Source: Lasiosphaeris hirsuta
Taxonomy: Eukaryota; Ascomycota; Sordariomycetes; Sordariales; Lasiosphaeriaceae
DNA: 64,000 bases
Direction: 5' to 3'
Assembly (NCBI GenBank): GCA_030549175.1
Contig: JAUKUA010000001.1
Location: 5,518,001 to 5,582,000 of the forward strand
The notes beneath the pieces are model-generated. The model searched no databases, was not told the DNA's origin, and was given only the letters and a program-made list of their open reading frames with translations. Below, in pieces: positions 25,519 through 35,356 of the stretch; the first letter of the stretch is position 1, and every line of letters begins with the position of its first letter. Position numbers and translations under genes: made by a program.

Positions 25519-27159
25519 AGATCCGAGGAGGGACCAAAGGAAAAAGAAAAAAGAAGAGAAAAAGGAAAACAACGCCGATCGATAAATACAGAGATTTCAA
25601 CCATGCACCCGCGTGCGGCATTGTCAGTCTGATCATGCACATATCTCCAACACAAGGGAACACTTGTCTGACAGGTCCGTGGCCTGCAGTGTATACACAT
25701 TCATATATTCACGACTTCTCAGCGGGGTCTGCGAGACCTGGCGAGCCATGGGCCCAGCATATCCCGTCTGACGAGCAATAGGCCTGCAGTAAGGCGGAGC
25801 GCGACAGAGCGAGGGAAATGAGAAACCCGACACGGACAGAGTCCGTTTTATGTCAGGGACGGCGGAAACGACGGGAATTTTGGGTTGCAATCAGACGGAA
25901 TGATATACCGGCGATGAGATAACGAAGGACGTGGAGGGAAAAGCGGTGCCACCGGGTTTTATGACAAGCCCGCTATGGCACAATTCGCGCGACGATACGC
26001 GATGATGCGGGCGGATGGGCCGGAATTGGGTGCGGAATCGCGGATGCTTCGGAAGGGGTGGGGGGACACGGGCGCGCCCTGGGTTGGGGTCTTCCGATGT
26101 GACTTGGATGATTCATCGGGAGCCAATTGTTGCTGAGGGGGCGCCTGTCTGCCTCTGCATTATACTCCCAATTGCTGCGTTGTCAGCCATCGCACCTGAT
26201 GACAGGCAGGCGAGGTTCCGAGGGAGCCGCCAGCAGCTCGCGCCGGAGAACAAAAACTGTGATGGGATGACAAATGACCACGCTCCCATGGGCGGGCGGG
26301 CATAGCTCCAGGTCGGATATCCCCTTTGCGCGCGATAGAGCAGGCAGAAGGTTTTCTTCTTGATCATACTTTGGATTGAACAACGTACTTATTTTTATTA
26401 TGTGGAGAAGAAGCGTCGTACCTCGAGTCCGAGACGCCTATGCAGATAGTTGTATTGAAATGTATCCGTATCCTCTTCGATATTGAACAACAGTAAGTCG
26501 CTTTGGCGCCTCTGGTGTCTCTAGGAGTTTGGTAGCGTTGCCGTGTGCCCATGCCCGGGTGCTGAGGGGGCCGGTATGGGTGGGTGACAGGGCTGCGACT
26601 GGGGTTTGTTGAGGGCGTGCGGGGGAAAGCGCCTGACCTTCTCGACCGCTCCTTTAGGGTCAGTCCCCAGGGCCAGGGCGCCATTGCCAGTTCCAGTTCT
26701 GGGCTGGTTGCGCGGACGGCACGGCGAGGCACCAGGATGCTCAAACAGGGAAGATCCGGGCCTGCGTTTTTACTGGTGGCATCTGTGCAATTGCTTTTCC
26801 AACACTGGGCCTACGATCAGTATGCTCTCGCACTCTTGTCTGTGACAAAGCAATTCCTTTCAATCTCGCCCGTTCTGGCTCCCTCATCCTACAATTACGC
26901 TGCCGACCTGACCGGGCGTGGATCTGCACCGTACCTCCACCCGACTCCCCCGCCCCGCCAAAGAAAGCTGCCACCTTGCTGTCGTCGGGGTTGTTCGGGG
27001 TCTGGAGACTGGGGACTTGTACATTCTGTCGGTCGTGTCTCGTGTCTCGCCTCGCGGCTTTCTTTCCCAGCCGTGCATGGCCTTCCCCTGGCCTTCCTAG
27101 ACCGACAAGGCTGCTTGCTGATGCTGGCTGCTCACTCACCGTCTGCACACTAGCTCTGC

Positions 27160-27167
27160 TATATAAG
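27160..27167 (+). promoter_or_regulatory. TATA-like element of the GH5 gene
   Basis: TATATAAG lies 126 bp before the GH5 start codon and 65 bp before the upstream ATG at 27225, a reasonable place for a core promoter. No transcript start is known, so the assignment rests on sequence and position only. Confidence 0.5.
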
Positions 27168-27224
27168 TCGGTACCGCCCCGGCCTCTGCCGATCCAGCTA
27201 AGGAGCCAGTTTTTGTTTTGAACC

Positions 27225-27275
27225 ATGGCGTCGAAGCCCACCTTACATCTTACCCCACAGCATTCGCAGAGCTAG
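27225..27275 (+). promoter_or_regulatory. Upstream open reading frame in the GH5 leader
   Basis: An ATG in a good context (ACCATGG) opens a 16-codon frame ending in TAG 10 bp before the GH5 start codon. If the transcript starts at the TATA element, ribosomes would meet this ATG first, which could lower GH5 translation. The peptide resembles nothing I know. Confidence 0.45.
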
Positions 27276-27285
27276 AACGAGCCCG

Positions 27286-28659
27286 ATGCCGGACCAACCC
27301 AGTTCTAGCAGCAGCCCGTTTATCCCGGCCTCGTCGCCGTCCTCTCCGCCCGACAACCCATTTCTCTACCGCCGGTTCATCCCCCGCCGCCGCCGCTTCT
27401 CCCTCGAAACAAATACCGCTCGCATGTACCTCCTCCTCGCAGCCATCCTGCTGGGAGGCTTTTTACACTACTTGTGGAAGGCCGAGGCCGCCCTCAGCAA
27501 ACCCTGGACTCCAGACGCCGCCTCGCAATATTTCAGCAAGCGCCCACTGCCGCCGCCCATTGACGAGGCCTTCCTTTCCGCCAACAGCTGGAAGCTGCCG
27601 CTTCGGACCAAGGGTCGCGACGTGGTTGACCAGAAGGGCCGCCGCTTCAAACTCTCGTCGGTCAATTGGTACGGGGCAAGCGATGAGCTCTTCATTCCTG
27701 GCGGGCTTGACGTCAAGCACCGTAGCGAGATTGCTCGCACGATCCGCTCGCTAGGTTTCAACAGCGTGCGAATGCCCTACAGCGACGAGATGGTCATATC
27801 GAACCCACGTATCCTACCACACCTCGTCGCAGCAAACCCGGACCTGGTTGGACTGCAGGCGCTCGACATATTCGAGGCTGTCGTAGACGCCCTGACCGAG
27901 CAGGGCATCGCTGTCATCATCAACAACCACATCACAAGTGCGACATGGTGCTGCGGCGCCGACCCCTGTGATGCTGGCTGGGCCAACGACCACCTAGGCC
28001 CCCTATGCCGAGTCCGCCAGACAGAGGACGAGTGGATCGCACACTGGGTGACGGTCATGGAGCGATTTATCGACAATCCCCTTGTCATCGGGGCTGATTT
28101 GCGCAACGAGGTGCGCGGCGTCTGGGGCACCATGACGTGGGACCGCTGGGCCACAGCCGCCGAGCGGGCGGGTAACGCGCTGCTCAAGCTCAATCCTGAG
28201 TGGCTTATCATCGTGGGCGGCACCGAGTCGGGCAACGATCTGACAGGAGCCGGGCAGCGGCCGGTTCGTCTGGACGTCGAAAACCGTGTCGTCTATTCGG
28301 CACATGTCTACTCGTGGAGCGGCTGGGGCAGCATGGAGGGTCGTTACGCCAAGCGAAGCTACCCGTCTTTTGTCAAGGCCATGCGCCACAACTGGGCCTA
28401 TCTAGTTGAGGGCAACCTGGCGCCCGTCTGGATCGGAGAGTTCGGTGCTCCCAACGAGCCTGGTGAGGGCGATATCCACTACTGGCAGAACCTACTGCGT
28501 TACCTCAAGGCCATCGACGCCGATTTTGGATACTGGGCCATCAACCCCCGGAAGCCGAAGGAGAACGAGAAAGAGTCGTACTCTCTCGTTGAGGATGACT
28601 GGTCCACACCCGTGCTTGATTACCGGATGAAGGACATGATGGAGCTGATGAGAGCATGA
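27286..28659 (+). CDS. GH5-family glycoside hydrolase, membrane-anchored
   Basis: Single-exon gene, 457 residues. GH5 enzymes cleave beta-linked glycans (cellulose, mannan, glucan and others) by a retaining mechanism. Visible here: NWYGASDE after strand 1, SVRMPYSDEM, the loop IINNHITSATWCC, the acid/base Glu at E275 in LRNEVRG (NEV rather than the common NEP), and the nucleophile Glu at E385 in WIGEFGAPN, giving the expected 110-residue spacing. Residues 1-45 are Pro-, Ser- and Arg-rich, followed by a hydrophobic segment (MYLLLAAILLGGFLHYLW, residues 46-63) with no clear signal-peptidase site, suggesting a type II membrane protein with the catalytic domain in the lumen or outside the cell rather than a secreted enzyme. 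The ATG at 27286 follows the small upstream frame. Substrate is not predictable from the sequence alone. Confidence 0.9.
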   Translation: MPDQPSSSSSPFIPASSPSSPPDNPFLYRRFIPRRRRFSLETNTARMYLLLAAILLGGFLHYLWKAEAALSKPWTPDAASQYFSKRPLPPPIDEAFLSANSWKLPLRTKGRDVVDQKGRRFKLSSVNWYGASDELFIPGGLDVKHRSEIARTIRSLGFNSVRMPYSDEMVISNPRILPHLVAANPDLVGLQALDIFEAVVDALTEQGIAVIINNHITSATWCCGADPCDAGWANDHLGPLCRVRQTEDEWIAHWVTVMERFIDNPLVIGADLRNEVRGVWGTMTWDRWATAAERAGNALLKLNPEWLIIVGGTESGNDLTGAGQRPVRLDVENRVVYSAHVYSWSGWGSMEGRYAKRSYPSFVKAMRHNWAYLVEGNLAPVWIGEFGAPNEPGEGDIHYWQNLLRYLKAIDADFGYWAINPRKPKENEKESYSLVEDDWSTPVLDYRMKDMMELMRA

Positions 28660-29393
28660 TAGACCAAGAACCCCTTCTGTGTATTGTGGGAAAGAAGGCC
28701 AGGGATCAAGGAAGGGAACTTGGAAGTACTGGAGTACTATTTGGACCGAACTGGGTTGGAAGCGAATTGGGTAGTGGTATGGTGGACCCTCTATCGTTTT
28801 GGATTATTGTATTGCACCAAGAATGAGGGGGTTATACCTAGGCGGCACGTCATGCATTGCTGGCGATTAGGGAGTGTCTTTGCTTTTTATGTGATACCAA
28901 GCAGTTGCACAGAAGATGTACTGTTTTTATTTTGGGCGGTGTGGAATTCCATCAATAAATCCACCCGGAGGTCAGCATCCCTAAATAGGGAGGCTTCAAA
29001 CCTGATCAGCGGACCTATGTCTAATGCATGCCATCCTGGTGAGCAAACCCATTTCCAGCCTGTTTGCTATCGCCAAGCTTTGGATGAAGCCAGTTGGTAG
29101 TTGTCACGGCTTTCAATCTCGAGTTGCCGCCCTGCATTTTGGTGGTGTTGAAGCTCCCCGCAGCAGCCGTCGAACCCCACCATTATCGATAACAGTCCCG
29201 TTTTATGCCAGAGGGATGACCTAAAGTCCCATCTGATGGTTCCCCTCCCCTTGCATAGAACATAACTTCGGTAACGTGCTTGCCTAATGCCAAACGGTGC
29301 TCTGCCAAACAACTGCCCATTCAAATAAAACCGCAACACGACCATGTCCAACGTCGGTTTTCCAAAACCTGGACTGGACCCTAGAACCTGACG
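28660..29393. other. Intergenic interval between GH5 and the CRT10-like gene
   Basis: No gene seen. It contains the 3' flank of the GH5 gene and the presumed promoter of the CRT10-like gene. Confidence 0.55.
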
Positions 29394-30082
29394 ATGGAGC
29401 CGACAGAGACCATAGAGTCGCCAACGGACCCCCGGCGAGGCTTCAGCAAGATTCATGTTGGCTCAGCTTGCCATGTCCAGACCCCCGAGAACCGGGTGAG
29501 TGCGCGCTCCTTGTGCCCACATTGATTTATCGCTCGACAGGAGGCTGCCGGATTTTTCGATGGTTCTTACAAGGAGCGAGGGGGGGAGGTGTGGTAATTA
29601 GGCAAATGCTTGATGTTGCTCTGCGCGCTCGTGTTTCACGGCACTGAATTTTCGTTGTTGGCATAGCTTTGCCCAGCTTGTTTCTTCATTTCCGTGTTCT
29701 TCTTCGTGATTTTTTGTATTTACTACGCATGAGCTATCCTCGGTCAAACAGGTGAACTTCTGCTGACCCTTTGGGCGTTGACACGGTCAGTTTGGATCTA
29801 GCGTCCTCGAAGACCTCAAGGCCTTTGTGTTCGAACCACTAAACGCCAACAGTGGGCTAGATTTCGATGATGCGGAAGATGGCGATGAAGAAGAGGGGGA
29901 AGACGATGACGAGGATCTGGAGGATGACATCACCATGCTTCTCGACGGCTGGACCGATAATATCGACTGGGATGACGCGGCTGCTACAGTGGAGATGTTG
30001 ACTGGGGGGCAGTCCGACCAGAACGACGGGGCTCAGGATCCATGGTTCGGCCAGCAGCAGCCGCAGCAGCAGCAGCAACAGC

Positions 30083-30147
<65 letters not shown>

Positions 30148-32241
30148 AGTGGCTTTCCCCGTGTAGCGAGGTTACGCTGTAATCTCACGGCCCTATCACA
30201 ACAATACAATGTACGGGATACAGCGACAGACATGTGTAAACATGAATGCTGACGAGCGTATAGCTCTACTTTGCTGCATACCAAGACAAGATATATGTTT
30301 ATCAACCGAAGAGAGCACCGCAAATCCTACCAGCCCCGACCCTGATACTTAGCCCTAGAAAGACCAAGACGGCAAGGATGCTTCAGGGTGCAATTGACAG
30401 ACACTTCGGCCACCAAATAAATAACATGGCAGTCGGAAACCTTGGTAACTTTGAAGTCATTTTCTTCGCATATGACGATGGAGATGTTGGGGCATACTAC
30501 ACGCATACAATTGTACGCTGTATCAAGCTCAACAGCAGTAACGGGCCAAGCCATGGCGCAAGCGGAGTGCCACTCCGTCAAACAGTGCCCAAAGAATTTT
30601 TCCATGACAATGTGGGCTTATCAGCGTGGGGATTGGCGATTCACGAGCAGTCACGATTATTGGCAGTCAGCTCCAACAGGCGAGAGGTTACAGTCTTTGC
30701 CTTTGCGACAAGCGATAATCCCGTTCGCTGTGAATCATCCGAGGTCGACAACTCCCCCAAGGTATGGTCGGGTCAGACAGCCCTAGAACTGGAGAGGCAC
30801 TTCCAATCCAGGACGAGGACATGGAGAATTGTCTTACCGACTGGCACAGAAGGACACTATATGCCGTCCATTGCTTTTTGCAACGATGAAACAGGATATG
30901 CCGACAAGGTCGTTGCGGTTGACATTCAGGGGAACACTTGGATTATGGATATCTGGAAAATTGGAAGCTTTCCGATTGTATACCCCCCAAACTCGACGAG
31001 GGGACTAGCGAACCAACGGTAAAAGACTGTGCGACCCGATCAACGAGAACAGCCAGGCTAATTTGTGCTCTAGTCATACGGGGTGGGGAGTGCTGGTGCT
31101 TTCGGACAGCAGCTTCAAACAAACGGGGTCATTGTCAGAATCGTTGGGTCTGCCGGCCAGTGAAATTATACGATGCTCTCCATCTAGCCGCGCCAATTTG
31201 CCTGCCAACTCTGACCATGTCTGGCTGGATGTCACCTGTAGGCTTTTCTACGTTCCGGAACTAGCCCCAGTTGCCGACGTGCTCTTAAGGGATCGCCACG
31301 GGCATATATATAGCAAGATGCACATCGAGGGTTTACATCCATACCTGGACGCCCATGGCCCTCTAACTGGACAACAAATTGACGAGTACGGGGACGACTC
31401 TGACAACATGCTCGAAAGCAACAGTAGTTCCGAGGGGGCTTTCGGCGCTTCGGATAAGATTGAGGCAGGACAGTCAACTGAGCAGCGGTGGTCTGCTCTG
31501 ACAAAGACACCCGGCCCGCCCGGGGCTGCTATTGATGATCTCAGTGAAGAGGTTCTTCTTTGCCGGGCCATAATCCCTAGCTTTGGACAAACGCCCCCCC
31601 TAGACGGCAGTCCTAACACACTGATTGGGTTTGCTAGCGCAAGCATGTCACGTCAGCATTGGACTAAAACTATCAAATTTGCAGAGGCAGAATTTCCGCC
31701 TTACATGGCGAAGAATCTGTCAATTCTACGACTCACAACCACGGATATCGAACTCCAACCGCTGGATCCCCAAGGCACAGGCGTCTTGTGTAAAAGTGTA
31801 CTGGTGCATCACAATCACTCTGGGCGTAGGAACGAGCCGTATGACCTCTCACAGCACTACTCGGAGCGTATCAGCATGTTTATTCACGTACCCGAGCTGA
31901 ACCTCGTTGTGTTGGGGGCACTGAACGGACGGGTCGCGCTCCTGACGCTGACCAAAACGGCTAAGCGCGTCCAAGGTGTACCATTGCGGCGGGGGTTCCG
32001 TGTTGACTGGGTGCTGCCGCGTCATGCTGAGGAGGATAAGAGGGTGCGTCCTTGGTGCGCGCTGCACGGCATCGCTATATCGCCTGTGCCGGCGCCCAAG
32101 GCCAAGGGGCTCGATCTCCACGGACGGCAATGCCGCGTGCCGCCGGTACAGTATCGGCTGATATTGCACTACATGGACCACACCATTCTCATGTATGATG
32201 TGGCGCGGCGAGAAGGAGACGAGGACTTGATGATTTTCTGA
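29394..32241 (+). CDS. CRT10-like WD40-type protein with poly-Q tract
   Basis: Resembles fungal CRT10 proteins (Pfam CRT10); in budding yeast Crt10 is linked to transcriptional control of ribonucleotide reductase genes. Well-supported exons are 29791-30210, 30264-31018 and 31074-32241: phases fit, and the joins give LSQQYN-LYFAAYQDKIYVYQP and NQRHTGWGVLVL. The 5' part is tentative: ATG 29394-29495, 29541-29588, then exon 29791, all in phase, giving 830 residues; the donor at 29589 (GTGTGG) is weak, and a rival GTAATT donor at 29594 with acceptor 29801 also keeps frame. The N-terminal region holds an acidic stretch (EDGDEEEGEDDDED), then Q28 encoded mainly by CAA, just before the conserved domain. 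The middle has blade-like repeats such as INNMAVGNLGNFEVIFFAYDDGDV. The C-terminus ends near HTILMYDVARREG. It lies 708 bp before the acid phosphatase gene on the same strand. Confidence 0.8.
30052..30147 (+). repeat. CAG/CAA triplet repeat encoding poly-Q
   Basis: After three CAG codons and one CCG (Pro) come 28 glutamine codons: a CAG-rich start, then a long pure CAA run. It lies inside exon 3 of the CRT10-like gene. The pure CAA part is expected to vary in length between strains. Confidence 0.95.
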
Positions 32242-32948
32242 AGAGTTGCTACCCGAACTCAACAGTCTAGTCGATGGATAAATACGCAGTGACACAGCAG
32301 CGTCATGGTTTGGGGGCCGGCGATTTGACCATTACAGAGCGGCGTTGGTAGCGGATTGGCTCGGTTGGCAAAGACGATGGATAGATGGGGCAAAACCCGT
32401 CTGATACCCCCAGAGACTGGCTTATTTCGAGGGATCGTGTTTGTGTATTTTGGTATCTTTTACCTTCGGGTTGAGGCATTAGCAATGGATGCCCTCACTC
32501 CCTTACAAATATGAAATTTAGTTTCAGTTTGAGCGACTTGGCGGATGCTTCATGCTCGCCTCCGGTGTACCGTGGTCTGCCGACGTACTGATTCAGAGTA
32601 ATTATACCAGGTAGGTAAGCACGTAGTGAGGTCGGGTGATGGATGAACAGGCCGTACGGAGTACGCAGGTGGTGGTGGGTGTGGGAAGGATACAGTGCTT
32701 TGCTATACTGGCAATATTCATACAGTATGCTTAGTCGTCTGGCTGAACATATCCATTCGCCATAAAGCTCGGTTCACCCTGGCGTGGATCCATCAATTCT
32801 CCTTGGCGGGGTTCGACGACAAGGAAGCATTCGTACAACGTCTCCTTCACTCAACCGCCCGTAATGCGGAAAGCACTTGCGCTTTCTGCCACCTGGTCAA
32901 ATCGGCGAGTTCCGGGACTGAAGTAAAGGAGCTTGATCGATCGCCAGA
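32242..32948. other. Intergenic interval upstream of the acid phosphatase gene
   Basis: About 700 bp with no gene. It includes an AGGTAGGT-like word near 32613 and the presumed acid phosphatase promoter. I saw no exact CACGTG site of the kind used by phosphate regulators; one near match (GCACGTA) lies near 32619. Confidence 0.5.
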
Positions 32949-35234
32949 ATGGGAGCCGCCGTTCCCTTTAAGAACCGGGCACCAGCCTACGAGCCTATCG
33001 CCCTGTTCGACATGGAGACAGAGACGGAGACGAATGGGGGGAGCAGCTCGACTCCGGTGCGGCGCTTTTCCGTGTCTCCGTCCCGGATGCGAACCTTTGT
33101 GACTTGCACCCTGGCGTTCACACTCGCGCTGGTCCTCTGCCTCGGCCTCGGCTTCCTCTCCGCAGACGGCACCATGCTTACCGGCATGGCCATGGGCGGC
33201 GCTAAATTGGCCCAGGTCCTGGGTCAGAACAGCTCGGACTGTTCGTGCCAGCCGGAGAAGGTACCGCAGTACTTCCAGACGTCCCCGGAGTTGTGGGCAG
33301 GCCCGACCGCCACAGGCAGAGCTCCATTCATGGCGCAGACGAGGACATTCGCAACTGGTACAGGCGTCACGTACGTGCCGAACGCACCACTGCAGACGGA
33401 CATACCCATCGTTGGGTCGGATGGAGGTAGTATTTTCGACTTGATGGCGTGCGTCACCTTGTCTTCCCGTCATCGAATCAGCAAAGATGCTAATCCTAGT
33501 GGTCAGGTACCTTTCACCATACACACCTTCACCTGGTTTCGGAGTGCAAGAGTACCCGCTTCCAGAGGGGGCAGAGATTGTCCAGCTACAGGTTCCTGCG
33601 CCTTTCCTGACCTTGAAATATGCTAGTCATGCTCATTTCGTTGAACCAGATGCTATCGCGGCATGGCTCCCGGTATCCTACCACCGGCTCGAACGTTGTC
33701 AACCTCGGAGACCGCATCGCCGCCGCCAGCGGTAGCGGCAAGCCGCGGTTCAAAGGCTCCCTGGAGTTCTTGAACGACTGGAAGTACCAGCTCGGTGCCG
33801 AGATCCTCGTACCGAAGGGTGATTAGCCCGCCAAGTGCTCGTGGCCTTCCTCGGTTCAAATGCTGAATTAAACCCCCCCTAGGTCGCCAGGAACTATTCG
33901 ACTCGGGGGTCCTCCACAATTACATGTATTCCCAGCTGGTTAATCCTAACAGCAAGATAATTGTCCGGACCACGGCACGTCGTGCCCCCTTCCAACCAAA
34001 TGATTGCCTTGACTAACATTGGTGGATAGACTCAAGATCGAATGCTGAAGTCAGCTGAATACTTTATGGCCGGCTTTTTTGGACTTGAGTGGTATATCAA
34101 TGTCATGCCACTCTTGAGTACAGCCCTGGTTCTAATATACAATAGGACCCGTAACGCAACGATCGAGGTCATTATTGAAGAGAATCACTTCAACAATTCC
34201 CTAGCCGGTTATCTCAACTGCCCTAACTCCAACAAAATTAGAGGAGGCTCCGAAGATGCCACTGCTTGGATCGGAACGTACTTGCAGAATGGTATTTATG
34301 CCTTTTAACTTGATGAATACCCAAGCAGTGACTTGCTACGAGGAAGGGGGGCTGACCAATGACATAGCTTCCGACCGTTTTGCTGCCATGGTGGACGGTT
34401 ACGAGTGGACTTTGGAAGACACATACGGGGCCCAGACTATGTGCCCGTACGAAACTGTGGCATACGGTTTCAGTCGCTTCTGCGACCTCTTTACCTATGA
34501 AGAGTGGGTTGGCTTCGGTTATTCCGTTGATCTGAGCTTCTATGGCGATTTCTCATTTGGGTCTCCCACCGGGGTAAGTGGTTGTCCTTATCCCCGCCCC
34601 TCAGCCAGCACCTTTGCATGCGGCTTCCGAGTTTGACTTGCTAACCCATTTGCCTTTCCAGAGAGCCATGGGTATTGGGTATCAGCAAGAAGTCCTAGCA
34701 CGCCTCAGGAACCATACGTTGGGCTACTCAGGATCACAGATCAATGTCACGCTCGACAACAACACGGAGACATTCCCTCTGAACCAAAGCGTATACCTCG
34801 ATTTTTCACACGACACCAACATCATATCTATACTTACGGCCTTTGGCCTGAAGCAATTCGCAAGCCCGCTAGACCCATCGGCCCATCCCGGCGAGCACAA
34901 CTTCACCGTGTCTCATCTGACCCCGTTCGGAGCTCGTCTGGACATTGAGATTATCCGCACGCCAAAGCCGTTGGCTGCTGACCGGTCTTCGTATTTGGAG
35001 TCGGGGAGCTCGGGCGAGAAAAAGTATGTGCATTTTGTCCTCAACCAGCGAACGATACCGCTCGGTTTGAGTTTCCCCGAATGCGATGCCTCGAGGGTCG
35101 ATGGCTGGTGTGAGTTTGACACGTTTCTACAAGTGCAAGAGGAGATGCCCGGCCTCGCGAGATATGATTATGCTTGCTTTGGCGATTTCCCGATAGGGCC
35201 AACCGCCGCCTACACAAATGGGGCGCCGCCTTGA
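32949..35234 (+). CDS. Histidine acid phosphatase (phytase-like), type II membrane-anchored
   Basis: Histidine acid phosphatases hydrolyse phosphomonoesters, including phytate in some members. Eight exons: 32949-33448, 33507-33591, 33650-33818, 33883-33974, 34030-34091, 34146-34291, 34368-34573, 34662-35234; total 610 residues with all phases consistent. The active-site motif RHGSRYPT is at R199-T206, nucleophile H200; the proton donor pair HD is at H470-D471 in FSHDTNI. Also present are RMLKSAEYF, NCPNSN and CDLFTYEEW, typical of fungal phytase-like enzymes. Instead of a signal peptide there are about 49 polar residues and then a hydrophobic helix (FVTCTLAFTLALVLCLGLGF), so the enzyme is probably anchored with its catalytic part outside. 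Intron 4 (33975-34029) appears to be GC-AG: only this gives RTT-TQDRMLK. GT alternatives at 33979 or 33982 need another acceptor and lose the conserved TQD. Confidence 0.9.
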
Positions 35235-35340
35235 TATCTTTGTTCGAATCGGTTTTGTGCACTGGTATAAGGCGGGCTCTTGGGACAGGTTCTTCATTTT
35301 CTGCAAACCCCCTACGGCCCGGAAAGGGAGGAGGAGAGGA

Positions 35341-35356
35341 GGGGGGGGGGGGGGGG
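35341..35356. repeat. Poly-G tract, 16 bases
   Basis: A run of 16 G just after a GGAGGAGAGGA stretch, 107 bp past the acid phosphatase stop codon. Length may be uncertain in the assembly. Confidence 0.9.

Larger units (their letters stand above)
25519..27285. other. Intergenic interval before the GH5 gene
   Basis: No supportable gene. It begins with the purine-rich 3' flank of the receptor gene and ends with the GH5 promoter: a TATA-like element at 27160 and a small upstream open frame at 27225-27275. A 189-codon frame at 26584-27153 overlaps the promoter and looks like non-coding GC-rich DNA. Confidence 0.55.

Noticed and set aside
26584..27153. 189-codon open frame upstream of GH5
   Set aside because: It overlaps the promoter, ends just before the TATA element, and has no protein-like features.
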